A stretch of DNA of 64,000 bases from Narthecium ossifragum (Eukaryota > Streptophyta > Magnoliopsida > Dioscoreales > Nartheciaceae), in assembly GCA_963920575.1 (NCBI GenBank), contig OY986966.1, positions 6,329,236-6,393,235 of the forward strand. The letters are read 5' to 3'. Under the pieces are notes generated by a model that saw only the letters and a program-made list of their open reading frames with translations, ran no database searches and was not told the origin of the DNA. Positions 21,696-34,127 of this stretch are shown one piece after another; position 1 is the stretch's first letter, and the number at the start of each line of letters is the position of its first letter. The translations under genes were made by a program, and so were the position numbers.

Positions 21696-23030
21696 CTATC
21701 CACTCGTGGTCTCCTCCGGCTGATCCGACTGCCCGGCTGCTGGGATGGAGGTGTCCATAACTGGCTGATCCGCTGGTAGAGTGCTGACATCTTCCGTCTG
21801 CGTGGAGGTCGAAACAGTAGCTGCCGTAGGGCCATCAGGACATATTTTTGCTAAATATGCCAAGACTTGTCGCAAGTCCTGGCGAATTTCCTGATGAGAT
21901 GACGTGACGTCCACCCTGAGGTTGTGCAAAGAATGTTCAACTTCCTCCAATCGTGTGTTCATAGAGAGGCGAAAATCCTCCAATTCGGAAATTGAATCAT
22001 CCTCCGAAGGGGATGATGGGACCTGTGGATTAGGCTCAGGTGCTGAAGGTGGAGGAGGAACAACTGGTGGAACAACCGGTGGAACAGGCTGCCTACTAGC
22101 TAGAATGGAGGCAATTTCCTGTTGAGCTTTAGCCATTTTAGAAATGATCTTACTCCAAGTACTTTGGCCAAAGAAGGAAGAGGATGGGGCCTCCATACTA
22201 GGTTCATCAGCAGGAAACCAAGATTGACGCGCAAGGAAAGCAGAGATGAGACAAGGATGTGGAAATGGCTTTGTCTTATTCTTGTTATCAGCATTTTTAT
22301 GAAAATATTCCATGTCATTGAGAATTAGGGATGGAAAAGGAATGGAAAAATTATGAAGGAGACACCACAAAACCCATAACCAATCACCTATGCGGCATTG
22401 AGGGTGGGCTATCTGAAAAACATTCCGACGTAGAACATCATCGATGAACCACAATTGTTCATCTAGTTCACGTCGGAAAATCTCGCCAGTGTAAGCTCAG
22501 CCTGGGACGATTTCAGACGCAACCCATTTTCGAACGGTGGCATCATAACGGGTAGCAGAGGATGCGATAGGAATATTTAAAATTTTACTGATGGTTTTAG
22601 CTATGAAAACTACAGGATGACCCAAAATTTTAGATGTAAACCCTGGGCAATTCGTATTCTTAGATGACTCTGGTGGAATAATTTCCAGATTTTGATAGAA
22701 AAGCCGGATTAACCTAGGATAAATGATTCTACTTGGTGAGCAAAGCCCTAAAGCTCGGTGTTGCTCCAAAAAACGAATCGAAGCTACTGATTGTGCATGA
22801 TTGCGGAAGAACGGGATGTCAAATTGGAATTCAAATTCAAAGTCACGGTTTTTCCAAAGTTCAAGAACAACATCACCAGTGGTATCTGGCTCTGAAACTC
22901 GACTGCGCTTGCTTGGTGATTGAGGAGGTGGTGAAGCGGAGGCGGACGGTTTTGCCGATGAAGAAGCACCCGGAGCACCCCGTTTCTTCTCCGGTGTCTT
23001 CTTGGTTGCAAGCTGCTTCTTTGGCCTCAT
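21696..23030 (-). pseudogene. Athila env-like / extra ORF downstream of integrase
   Basis: The frame starts at ATG 23030 (MRPKKQLATKK, basic and serine-rich) and is interrupted once by TGA at 22497-22499. It then continues in the same frame to 21696, about 440 codons in all. The first half carries LIRLFYQNLEII and ILGHPVVFIAKTISKILNIP, resembling the plant-transposon-protein domain found in the ORF after integrase of Athila elements. The second half has proline-rich PPVVPPVVPPPP and a heptad-like segment (LRVDVTSSHQEIRQDLRQVL), probably a coiled coil. I see no convincing signal peptide or membrane anchor, so an envelope role is unsupported. A palindrome array and CT-rich leader precede the ATG. 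Confidence 0.75.
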
Positions 23031-23206
23031 GGAAGCTAGGATGACAGGTGGATGTGTGGTGGAGAATCACTGGTAGCTATGAACGTCGGTAATCGCCGGA
23101 GATGTGAGAGAGAAGAAGAGAGATGGGAGAGCGTCGGAGGAGGGAATGGGCGAGAACTGCCCTAACTGACGCACCAAAGCCTTTAAGTGTGTTTTTATTG
23201 GAGTTT

Positions 23207-23639
23207 GGATCGATCCAATTAGGACTTGGATCGATCCCAAACACGTGTCATGATCGCAGATGGTGACTTGAGTGACGTGGCAAGTATCTGGATCGATCCC
23301 AATTAGACAAGGATCGATCCAAATGGTGACAGAACGGCCCTTTTTGGAGGTCATGTTGGATCGATCCAAACAAGGGTTTGTATCGATCCGAAGACACGAT
23401 TCCGGATAGATCCAGGATAATTTGGATCGATCCAAATTAAATGTGGATCGATCCAACCAGTGACAGAACGGACCTTTTTGGAGGTCATGTTGGATCGATC
23501 CAAACAAGGGTTTGTATCGATCCGAACACACGGTTCCGGATCGATCCAGGACAATTTGGATCGATCCAAATTGTCCCACCAAGTATTGTGCTTACTGAAA
23601 GAAAAGTGTGGATCGATCCTAATTAATGTGGATCGATCC
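23207..23639. repeat. Second palindrome array, inside the Athila element upstream of the env-like ORF
   Basis: Fifteen GGATCGATCC-type sites start at 23207, 23228, 23290, 23311, 23358, 23380, 23404, 23424, 23445, 23492, 23514, 23538, 23558, 23610 and 23630. Neighbours within pairs are 20-22 bp apart. A few are degenerate (GTATCGATCC, GGATAGATCC). About 135 bp appears as a local duplication (about 23335-23460 and 23465-23585). The array lies about 180 bp upstream of the ORF start on the minus strand. Confidence 0.93.
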
Positions 23640-24041
23640 ACCCTGGAGCGTGAATTTTAAAGCATCCGAAAAATTGTATAAAAATACAAGATTTCACTCC
23701 AAGATGAATTCTAACTTCTATTTCACCTCAATCTCAATCATTCATGAAAAATAGAGTAGCACAATCACAAATACACTCATGAATGCCATGACTCAAGATC
23801 AAACATACACAATTTTTCACTCAAACAACCATGAACACTCCCAAAATCAAAAATAAAAACTACATACACTAAACAATAGAAATACAGATAACAGAAATAC
23901 ACTAAAGTCAATCATGCATTGAACAAAACACGGAAAAGATCATACATGCATACATTCTCAAGAAGAAAAACACTCCAAATCAAGCATTCATACTAAAAAT
24001 CATTCATACAGACAATCTACAACCGAACTAATACTCAAAAA
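23640..24041. other. AT-rich spacer between integrase and the internal palindrome array
   Basis: No ORF and no repeat structure was recognised. Confidence 0.5.
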
Positions 24042-27000
24042 TCAATTTTGACACTCTTGGGGTACTTCCAACATCATTGTAGCTTCTACAGGAAGCTCCA
24101 TAACGGCATCATCAATATAGGGCTTCAATCGTTGGCCATTTACCATGAACCTATGCTCAGATTTTGGATGTTGAATTTCTATAGCTCCATGGGGAAAAAT
24201 TTTAGTAATCACAAATGGTCCAGTCCATCTTGATTTCAGTTTGCCCGGAAAAAGCCGAATGCGTGCATTAAAGAGCCACACTTTTTGTCCAACTGTGAAT
24301 GTTTTTCGTTTAATAAATTTATCATGCAACTCTTTGGTGTGAGCTTTATAAATCATGGAGTTTTCATATGCTTCATTTCGAAGTTCCTCCAATTCATTTA
24401 TTTGAAGTTTCCTATGGCTTGATGTATCATTTGGTTCATAATTAAGTTGTTTAATAGCCCAATAGGCCCGATGTTGAATTTCCACCGGTAGACGGCATGG
24501 TTTGCCAAAGACCAATCGGAATGGTGACATCCCAATTGGTGTCTTATAGGCGGTTCTATACGCCCATAATGCATCATTGAGCTTTAACGCCTAATCTTTC
24601 CGGTCAATTCTAACAATTTTCTCTAAAATACGCTTAATTTGCCGATTTGAAACTTCCACCTGGCCACTTGTTTGAGGGTGATAAGGAGTGGCTACTTTGT
24701 GTGTAATGCCGTATTTCTTAAGCAAGGCATTAAAATGATGATTTGTAAACTGAGATCCCCCATCACTTATGATCACTCTAGGAAATCCAAAACATGTAAA
24801 AATATTAGCTTGAACAAATTTCAACACAACTTTGTGATCATTAGTCTTAGTGGGTAATGCTTCAACCCATTTAGACACATAATCAACTCCTACTAAGATA
24901 TAGGAATACCCATTCGAAGGAGGAAATGGTCCCATGAAGTCTATCCCCCAAACATAAAAAATTTCACATACTAGAATAGGATGTTGGGGCATTTCATCTT
25001 TTTTAGAAATTGTGCCAACTTGTTGGCATCTAAGACAAGATTTAGCAAAATTATGAGAATCTTTAAAAATCGTTGGCCAATAAAAACCACATTCAAAGAT
25101 TTTTGCCGCGGTCTTTCGTCCCGAAAAGTGCCCTCCACACGGGTGGGAATGGCAAAATGTGAGAATAGACGCGATTTCCGATTCCGGAACGCATTTTCTT
25201 AGCATTTGATCGGGGCAACGTTTGAATAGATAAGGATCATGCCAAAAATAGGAGCTGATGTGAGAAAAGAACTTGGTTCGGTCACCCTTAGACCAAGAGG
25301 TTGGAATTTGGCCGGTGACTAAATAGTTGACAATATGAGCAAACCATGGATTGCATGCTTGACTAATTGCTAAAAGAAATTCATCGGGAAATCCATCATG
25401 AACTGGTGTCGAATCAAGAATAACATCGGATGGAAGCCGAGAGAGATGATCGGCAACAACATGAGACGATCCCTTCTTATCTCTTAATTCAAAATCAAAT
25501 TCTTGAAGAAGTAAAACCCAACGAATTAGTCTAGGCTTTGAATCTTTTTTGGTCACTAAATATCTCAAGGCAGCATGATCGGTGAAAATGATGACTTTTG
25601 ATCCAAGAAGATACGATCGGAATTTTTCAAGTGCAAAAACCACCGCTAAAAGTTCTTTTTCAGTTGTGGTGTAATTAAGTTAGGCATCAATCAAAGTTTT
25701 ACTTGCATAACAAATCACACAGGGAAGTTTGTCAACCCGTTGTCCCAACACGGCACCCAAAGCAAAATCGGATGCATCACACATTAATTCGAATGGAAGT
25801 GAATAGTCCGGTGGATGAACAATAGGAGCCGAGGAAAGAGCATCACGAAGAATGGTAAAGGCTTGAAGACATGAGTCATCAAAAATAAACGGTGCCTCCT
25901 TTGCAAGCAAGGTACATAAAGGCCGTGAGATTTTACTAAAATCTTTGATAAAACGTCGGTAAAAACCCGCATGGCCTAAAAAAGAACGAATTTATCGAAC
26001 CGACGAAGGAGGTGGAAGTTTTGAAATGATTTCAAGTTTAGCTTTATCGACTTCAATTCCTCTTTTAGAAATCACATGTCCCAAGACAATACCCTCTTGG
26101 ACCATAAAGTGGCTTTTCTCCCAACTTAAAACTAAGTTGGTCTCTTCACATCTTTTTAAAACTTTTTTAAGATTTGTCAAGCAAAATTCAAATGTTTGTC
26201 CAAAAACGGAGAAGTCATCCATGAAAATTTCTAAAAAATGATCAATCATATCTCCAAAGATTGAAATCATACATCTTTGAAAGGTTGGCAGTCTTCGATA
26301 TGAAAAAGTGCCGAAAGGACATGTAAATGTAGTTTTCTCTTGATCTGTAGGATCAATGGCTATTTGATTGTAAACCGAATATCCATCAAAAAAACAATAG
26401 TAACTTTGCCCGGCTAATCTTTTCAAGATTTGATCAATGAATGGTAGTGGAAAATGATCTTTTCTCGTAAAAGAGTTTAATTTTCCATAATCAATACATA
26501 CTCGCCAACCCGTGGTTTGACGAGTAGTGATGCTTTCTCCTTTTTCATTTTTAATTACAGTTATGCCCGATTTCTTTGGCACCATTTGAGTAGGGCTTAC
26601 CCATTTTGAATCCGAAATTAGGTAAATAATCCCCGCATCCAAGAGTTTAACCACTTCTTTTAATACCACTTCTTTCATATTAGGGTTCAACCTTCTTTGA
26701 AATTCCCTTACCGTTTTATCTTCATCCTCAAGATTGATGCGATGCATGCATATGGTAGGATCAATGCCTCTAAGATCGGCAATCGACCACCCAATGGCTT
26801 TTTTATGCATGTCAAGGATTTTAAGTAATTCCACCTCTTGTGAACTTGACAAAGATGAAGAAATGATTACCGGTAAGGTTGAGTTGGACCCAAGGAAAGC
26901 ATATTTGAGGTTTGAAGGAAGAGGCTTCAACTCAAGGTTTGGAGGTTGTACTAGTGAAGGAAGCGACGGAGAAGATGATGTAATAGGCAACGGTTCAAGA

Positions 27001-28445
27001 TATGGTTTTCTTATTGACATCTCACAAATCTCATCACATAAATCCACATTCAAAGCCATTGATGTATTAGCACACAACATAGAGTCATACATTTCTTCAC
27101 ACATGTCATACACATTTTCATCAATCAATGTTGTGGTCATAATATCTTCCACCTCTTCATCCATATAATCAACACAATCAACCAATAAACAATCATTGTC
27201 ACACGATGGAAACTTAGAAGCATGAAAGATATTTAATCTCATTTCCAGATTACCAAAGGTGACGGTCATCACCCCATTCCTACAATTAATCAATGCATTG
27301 GCCGTAGCTAAGAATGGGCGACCTAAAATGATTGGTACATTTTTCTTAAGTTTCATTCCGGGTTCCATATCAAGAAAAACAAAATCCACCGGAAAAACCG
27401 CTTGCTCCACCTTAACCAATACATCTTCAACTATGCCCATAGGTTTTTTAATTGACCTATCGGCAAGTTGGAGTGTCATTGCCGTAGGTTGAAGTTCTCC
27501 AATCCCATATTCACAATATAGAGAATAGGGTAAAAGATTTACACTTGCTCCTAGATCAAGCAATGCATTTTCAATCAATTTATCCCCTATAATGCATGAA
27601 ATGGTTGGTGTTCCGGGGTCCTTGAGTTTAGGAGGTGTATCAAATTTAAGAATTGAACTTACTTGCTCGGTTAAAAGAATTTTTTTAGACACATGAGACC
27701 GAGTTTGGCGTTTATGTGTGCAAAGTTCTTTAATAAATTTAGCGTATGATGGTATTTGTTTAATAGCATCAATTAAAGGAAGATTAATTTGAACCTTCTT
27801 AAAAATTTCCATCATGTCCTTTAGCTTTTGACTCTTGAAAGGAGGTGATGAAGGATTGATTAAAGCCGATGGAAATGGAGCTTTTGGAATGTAATTTTTA
27901 ATAGATGGTTCATTTTCCATTAGTGGTGAATCAATAGGCTTTGATGACAACTCATGACTCGATGATGGCTTATGAGATGCATGAGATGTATTAGACTCAT
28001 GAACAATATGTGACGATGGAGATGCATGTTCATGTTCTACTTCTTTAGGCATTTCGACATTGTTATAAGTCTTTCCACTTCTTAGAGAGGTTACTGCTTG
28101 TACCTCTTCATGGGTCGATTCAACACAATGTTGGCCTTTAGGGTTCATAATAGGTTGACTTGGAAGTCTACCTTCTTCCCTTCTTGCTAAAGAGTTAGCA
28201 ATTTGACCCATTTGCATTTCAAGTTTAGAAATAGATTGAGAATGAGAATGCAACAATTGGGTACTTGATTCAAAAGAATCCAATGCTTTAAGAAGTTTTT
28301 CTTCAAGAGAAACATTTTTAGGTGCTTGTGTAGCTTGTGGAGGTGCTTGATATGTAGGTGATCGTGGTTGGTAATGTGATGATGGTTGATAGGATGGTTG
28401 ACCATAATTTGGTGCATGAGTTGGAGGAAAATGTGGTTGAGGTGG
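24042..28445 (-). pseudogene. Athila pol: protease, reverse transcriptase, RNase H, integrase
   Basis: One continuous frame broken by stops at 25992-25994, 25680-25682 and 24591-24593, ending at 24042. Protease: ALLDLGASVNLLP (about 27545-27585), the D-L-G form typical of Athila. Reverse transcriptase: GWRVCIDYGKLN, then FPLPFIDQIL, and FMDDFSVFG (about 26200-26230). Between SYRRLP and TFQRCM the usual block with GLCNAP is missing, an 8-residue in-frame deletion that should abolish activity. RNase [13 protein letters not shown] and VVADHLSRL. Integrase: zinc-binding HPCGGHFSG...CLRCQQ, core WGIDFMGPF and ISDGGSQF, and a C-terminal [19 protein letters not shown] segment. There is no chromodomain, as expected for Athila. 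Confidence 0.95.
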
Positions 28446-29760
28446 TTACGATTGATAAGGACCTTGATGTTGAGGTGGAGGAAAATGTGGTTTTTGAGGG
28501 TAATTTGAATTATTATTATTTATTGGTGGAGGTCTTGGATTATATGGTGGCATTGGTTGTCCGGGATTCCTCCATGAGAAATTAGGATGATCTCTAAGTC
28601 CGGGATTATAAGTGTTGGAGTATGGATTATAATTGGGCTTAGATTGTCCATATATTGCATTAATATGTTCTTGGACAAGTTCGGGGTAATCATGAGCTAA
28701 GTGACAATCGGTCACATTATGCCCCGGTGTAGAACAAAGAAAACATAACTCCCCCGAAGGTGGAGAAGGAGAAAAATTCGGCAAAGAAGGGGAAGGAGTA
28801 GTTGGCAAGTAATTTGGTGATGAAGAGCTATTAGGAATTTGATTCAAAGAATAAGCAAGGACTTGATCAAATTTCTTATTTAATGCATCAATTTGTTGTG
28901 CTACTCGTGTAGCATCAGATAATTCTAGGACTCCCCTAGGATGAGATTGTTCTTTAGAATTATTTTCTATGACATTTCTAGATGTAAATGCATGATTTTG
29001 TGAATTTATAGCAAGTTTACCAAATAATACCCAAGAATCCTCATAAGGATTTGTCATGAATACCCCCACCACAAGCCGTATCAACATCTTGTTGGTGGCG
29101 TAATTTAAGGACATTATAAAAATAGTCTACAAGAGACCATTTTGAAATTTGGTGATGAGGACACTTCCTTAGAAGTTCTCTAAACCGATCCCAAGCATCA
29201 TGGAATGGTTCATCATCTAATTGACGAAATGTAGCTATTTGAGTTCTCATGGCATGGGTCTTGGCTATAAGGTAAAATTTCTCTAGGAAAGCACTTTGTA
29301 ATTGCTCCCATGTAGTAATTGTTTGAGGTTCTAAAGATCCAAGCCAATACTTGGCTTTACCTTTCAAAGTAAATGGAAACAATTTTAATTTCATAGCATC
29401 CTCGGGTAAATTGGGAATTTTAACCGTAAAACTCTTTTCAAAGAATTCTTCGAGATGAGTGTATGGGTCTTCATTAAGTAAGCCATGAAAATTTGGAAGA
29501 TATTGAAGAAATTGGGGTTTGAACTCATAATGGGCAGCATGTATAATAGGTTGTTGTATGCCCGACATAGGAGCAAAATTAGAAGGAACATAATAGTCCT
29601 TCATACTCCTACGATCTCTATTAATGGGATCTTGGTTGACACTATCCCCGTTAGGATGATGTCCGTTTTCCAAAGCTATAGACTTTTGTGTGCGCAAAGA
29701 TGTTCTAGAATCTAAGTATGCTTGCAAAGTAATATCTAATTCAGGATCACTTTCATTCAT
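28446..29760 (-). pseudogene. Athila gag
   Basis: Starts MNESDPELDI at 29760. The capsid domain reads YEFKPQFLQYLPNFHGL, then DPYTHLEEFFE, KYWLGSLEP and FLEKFYLIAKT. The frame shifts near a run of five C at 29063-29067 (complement), after which the second ORF continues with EDSWVLFGKLAINSQNH. A zinc knuckle CFLCSTPGHNVTDC (CX2CX4HX4C, about 28703-28744) follows, then a proline/asparagine-rich linker. A stop at 28446-28448 separates it from pol, with the same frame open beyond it. Confidence 0.93.
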
Positions 29761-29985
29761 TCACAAAGAAACCACCCAAAGTTAGAGATACTTTACAGTG
29801 GGCTGGTCCAAGAACTCTTTGGTCTTGATCCGTAGATGATTTGCTTCGCCGTTCGGAAGTTTCACCTACCAATACAAAGAAAAAGCTATGTAAGAAAAAT
29901 TCTTTTTGTTATTTTGTAATATGAGAAATCAAAAACAAACTAATTGTAAAGAGTTATATCGATTGAGTAATTCAACTAATCTAAT

Positions 29986-30007
29986 TCCCCGGCAACGGCG
30001 TCATTTT
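29986..30007 (-). promoter_or_regulatory. Athila primer-binding site
   Basis: In element orientation, the bases directly after the 5' LTR read AATGACGCCGTTGCCGGGGA. This resembles the TGGCGCCGTTGCCGGGGA-type primer site usual for Athila elements. It fixes the element's orientation. Confidence 0.85.
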
Positions 30008-31651
30008 TGACTCACCTTGAAATGTGTCGTTAATTATATCAAAGGCGGACAAAACAAATTTACCGAACTACTACTTAACTACAACGTAGTTAATGGGAGT
30101 ACGGGTCGAGTCCTCGGAGAATTGGATGGTCGAATTATTGGATGCAATATAATCTCTACAATAGTTGGAAACAATTTGATTGATTTTAAAGTTGTTTAAA
30201 CTAAAGTATTCTAGAAGCACTTAACGCTAAGAAATTTATCAAGGAAGAAGTCCTAGGGAATTCTAATCCGAATTAGGTCTAAATATTTTCTCTATGAATC
30301 AAGATGAATAACATTTAAATGAGATAGTCGAAATTAGGGATCAACGAGCGTAGGATTAGTATCGCTCGTCGCAAATGAGACGTCGGGTTAGGATCATCTC
30401 ATCGTGTGAATTACAAGGTGAAAATCCATGATCGAGGCTTTAATTCGATCATAGCTCAACAAATGCCGACTTAAGGTCCTATTGTTGGCAAGGAATCAAG
30501 GCTTTGTATGACTAAGGTCTTGGATTGAGGTGGATTTAATACCTCAATCCAATCCTCCATCTAAGTCAAGAATGGAAAGTAGGATAGCTTTGGCTTGAGG
30601 TGGTTCTAGCACATCAACATCCTATCCTAAGGTCAAGAGTTAGCCATGGTTCTAACATGACCTACTCTTTGAGGAATTTCATCAAATACCTAGCATGCAT
30701 CTAATACTCGAGCAATTAAATGCAAATATAGATACTCAAACCATTCAAGAGTAGACTTTATTGAAGAAATAAGGAATTGAATCCGAATTCATACAAAGAT
30801 TCCATCTCACAAACGTTATTACATCAAAGATTACAAGAGAAATCTAAAAGTAACACCTAAGACATCATAGAATTCCCAAGGATGAGGATTTTAGTTACTC
30901 ATCTTGGTTGGACGATTCATAGGAAGAGAGGTTTCATCCATCTTCTTCATTGATCTCCACCTTTTGAGCCCTAAATCCTTGGGAATTGGAGGAGAAAACT
31001 CAAGAATATAGAGGGGGAACGAAGGCTAGAAAAGAGAGGGAACCAGAGAGAAAAGAAGATCCTCCAATTAGAGCCAAAACCCCTATTTATAGACCCCAAG
31101 TCGTGGATCCTCGGATTAGATCCGAGCCGTCCATTTATAACCGTCATCGATCTTGGATCGATCCGAAGTAAGATTGGATCGATCCAAGATGAGCAAAAGA
31201 TCATACCTTTCTGTGGAAAGGAAATATGGATCGATCCCATTTAAATGTGGATCGATCCAATTTGTACCCAAGAATAAGTGCTCTTGAGAAGAGAAATATG
31301 GATCGATCCCATGACGTTTTGGATCGATCCATTTTGTACCGATCTCTCTTGGAAGAGATATTTGGATCGATCCATTAAGAAACCGGATCGATCCAACATT
31401 GGATAAGAAATATGGTCTTCTGGAAAAAGATCGGGATCGATCCAAAATGTCATTGGATCGATCCAAATTGTCCGGATCGATCCGAATTAAGCTGAATCTG
31501 TATAATTGATATCTTTTGGTTCGAAATCAATGCAACTCTCTTCGTAAGCTCTTGTACCTGAAACCATAAGAAAATATATTAAAAATGCATTGCTTGAGAG
31601 CTAACAAAGCCCAGTTGAATGGGTGAATTATGTATATTTTGTGACTTATCA
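30008..31651 (-). mobile_element. Athila 5' LTR
   Basis: Same length and termini as the copy at 17927-19570, with TATA box 31084-31091 and an equivalent palindrome array at 31155-31483. The differences seen are isolated substitutions, with no indel changing its length. Confidence 0.95.
31155..31483. repeat. Paired GGATCGATCC palindrome array in the Athila 5' LTR
   Basis: The same 11 palindromes at the same relative positions as the 3' LTR (offset 12081). The substitutions I noted in the array region fall beside the palindromes (for example ACTGG to ACCGG, TCCTTGG to TCATTGG), and all 11 cores are intact. Confidence 0.95.
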
Positions 31652-32632
31652 GACCCACGAGCGTACTTACCCCATCTATGATTTAGAGCTGGCAGCAGTT
31701 GTCTTTGCTCTAAAGACATTGCGGCACTACCTCTACGGTGAGCGGTTCCTGGTATACTCAGATCACAAGAGCTTGAGGCACGTTTTCACCTAGCGTGACC
31801 TCAACCTCAGACAGCGGTGGTGGATGGAGCTATTAGATGACTATGACTTCCAGTTGCATTACCATACTGGTAAGGCAAATGTCGTAGCGGACGCTCTGAG
31901 TCGACAGGCCAGAGACAGCATAGCGACTTTGGCAGCGTTGTCGGCTCGACAGTGGCAGATGATGGAGACGATTGGTCAGTTCAAGTTCAACTTCGACGAA
32001 CAGGCATCAGGCGGTTTCCTTTATGTTGTTCGCAACATTCCAATTCTAGTGACGAGGGTCGTAGAGGCACAGAGCAGAGATCCTGAGCTCGTGGAGATCC
32101 GTGCGGCGGTCGGCACCAAGTACGCGATCAAGGGCTGGACAGTTTTAGCAGATGACAGTCTACACTTCAGAGGCAATGTTGCGGTTCCAGCGGACCCAGT
32201 GCTGAGAGAGGACATCCTCCGTGAGTTCCATCACTCTACCTTCGCAGTTCATCATGGCAGCACAAAGATGTACCACGATCTTCGTCAATAGTTCTGGTTG
32301 TGCAGGATGAAAAGGAGTGTTGCTGAGTTCGTCTCCAGATGCCTCCCCTGTTAGAAGGTGACGACAGAGCACCGACGGACGCCGGGTCTACTACAACCAC
32401 TTTCAGTCCCAGAGTGGAAGTGGGAGGACATAGCAATGGACTTCGTCACCGAGCTACCCAGGACATCGAGGGGGAATGCTGCGATTTGGGTCATCGTTGA
32501 TCGGTTGACCAAGTCAGCTCACTTTCTCCCCATGCGGACCACAGAGTTAGTGTGGGGGCTGAGCCAGAGGTACATCGACGAGGTAGTCAGACTACACGGC
32601 ATCCCAGTATCGATAGTATCAGATAGAGACCC
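31652..32632 (+). pseudogene. Chromovirus pol, end of RNase H and N-terminal integrase
   Basis: Resumes the host frame after the Athila element: [36 protein letters not shown], then the integrase zinc-binding region (HHSTFAVHHGSTKMY) and core ([32 protein letters not shown]). Stops occur at 31792, 32289 and 32351. It is interrupted at SDRDP by the solo LTR. Confidence 0.92.
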
Positions 32633-34127
32633 TGATGATGATGCATAATGTTATATTTTTATCCCTTAATACTTAGTCTCCTGTGCTTATTTGGTACCTA
32701 AATACACTCATTATTCTTATATTTTGATTTAGGATGCAATTGAAGTCCTTAAGTTCGAAAAGAAGCTGAAAAGAGTATATGGATCAACTTTAAAGATTAA
32801 ACTGTACCTTCTCATGAAGAACCAGATGATGTTTCATATATGGTTGGAAAGCTCTTGAAGTCTAGTTTTTGGAGAATTTTACAGTTCATGATTCCGAGTT
32901 TCCTAGAGGAAGTTACGGCAATTTTAATACCGATGGCGCAGTCTGGATGGTAGAACAGTAAATACTCTGGAACTTCCGATCGATCCGTCTCCCTAGTGGG
33001 ATCGATCCGTCTATGCAGAAACCTGACAGAACGCATACTTTTCAGCTGTACACAGTCCAATCGATCCTACTATCCATCCTACTTAGAAGATCGATCCGAC
33101 TTGGGCGTAGCCAGAAATTGAAGATTCCGATGAGAGGGATCGATCCAACACCCATAGAGGGATCGATCCTACTTTCCCAATGAAGAAATTCAACGGTTCA
33201 GATCAAATCCGAGGATGGGAAACTTATGGGCTATAAATAGGGTTCTTTTTAGGGATTAAGGGGGGCGAATTCTAGAGATTTTTGGCTGCTCCTTTCTATT
33301 TCTTTGATATTTCTAGGGTTCTTCTTTCTTCTTTAAAGGATTGGATTGTTCTTGATGGCCTTGCGTGGCTAAACCTTGATCCTTGGTCGAGGAAACTGAA
33401 ACCTTGGAATCAATGAAACTGTGAGATCTAATCTATTTTTATTGTTCAGTTTATACTTGAGTATTGAATGTTCTTCTGTAATTAAATATTCATGATTGTC
33501 TTGTATAATTGCTAGGAGGCCTACTAGTTTATTATTCATGGCGATCTACTGCTAGGTTGGATATCAAATCCGTAATTGTTTGATCCCTCTAATCTGCGAA
33601 GCAACTGAGATCTATTAATTTACTGCGTTTCAGAGATTAATAGATCTTAGGAAGAATATTCGACTAGATTAAATGCAATCACTTGTGCTTGTGTTGTTTA
33701 GCTTCATCGATCTCCCTATTCTTAAGGCTGCTACTAGATTAAATCGACAGCGTGTGTCTTAGGTTGTTTAGTAGTTAGGGTTGATTGGATCGCTTGTTTC
33801 TAATTAACTATGATCCAGGAGAGATTCGAATTTAATTCGAACGGTGAATATTCATGGTATGAATTGATTGATACTTGCATCAATGATCAGTTGTTGGATT
33901 CCGATGGTGGATGTTGACTCAGACCAAGGTTTGTTCTATTGATTTAATTCAATTCTTCACTTTAGATTATTTCTTTACTGTTTTTCTCACGTTTAAAACC
34001 CCCCATCTTTGTTCACTAAGCACAAAACTAGGCTAAACACTCTTCGTGGGATCGACTCGTACTCGCACTACTACATTTATCTTAAGGTGTATTGGTTTTA
34101 TTTTTGAGTGCCTGCAACAGCACATCA
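32633..34127 (+). mobile_element. Solo Athila-type LTR (1495 bp) in chromovirus integrase
   Basis: Starts TGATGATGATGC and ends AACAGCACATCA, bracketed by GACCC at 32628-32632 and 34128-34132. A TATA box lies at 33232-33239. Three pairs of ATCGATCC palindromes lie upstream of it. The 3' end has the GTGGGATCGACTCGTACTCG segment typical of Athila LTRs. There is no internal region. Confidence 0.92.
32977..33169. repeat. Palindrome pairs upstream of TATA in the solo LTR
   Basis: Sites start at 32977 and 32999 (22 bp), 33058 and 33088 (30 bp), and 33137 and 33160 (23 bp). Cores are (N)GATCGATCC with mutated left arms in some. The TATA box follows 63 bp after the last site. Confidence 0.88.

Larger units (their letters stand above)
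17927..31651 (-). mobile_element. Complete Athila-type Ty3/gypsy element, 13.7 kb, minus strand
   Basis: Both LTRs are 1644 bp (30008-31651 is the 5' LTR in element orientation, 17927-19570 the 3' LTR). I counted roughly a dozen substitutions between them, so the insertion is young. In element order: primer site, gag, protease, reverse transcriptase, RNase H, integrase, a long 3' region with an env-like ORF, and a polypurine tract (about 19571-19580 complement, TTGGGGGGTG). pol has in-frame stops at 25992, 25680 and 24591, gag has a frameshift and a stop, and the env-like ORF has one stop, so this copy is not autonomous. Confidence 0.95.

Noticed and set aside
23067..23660. ORFs encoding repeated WIDPNLDRSK-like peptides
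   Set aside because: Translation of the GGATCGATCC array gives WIDP and LDRS in any frame; this reflects DNA structure, not protein.
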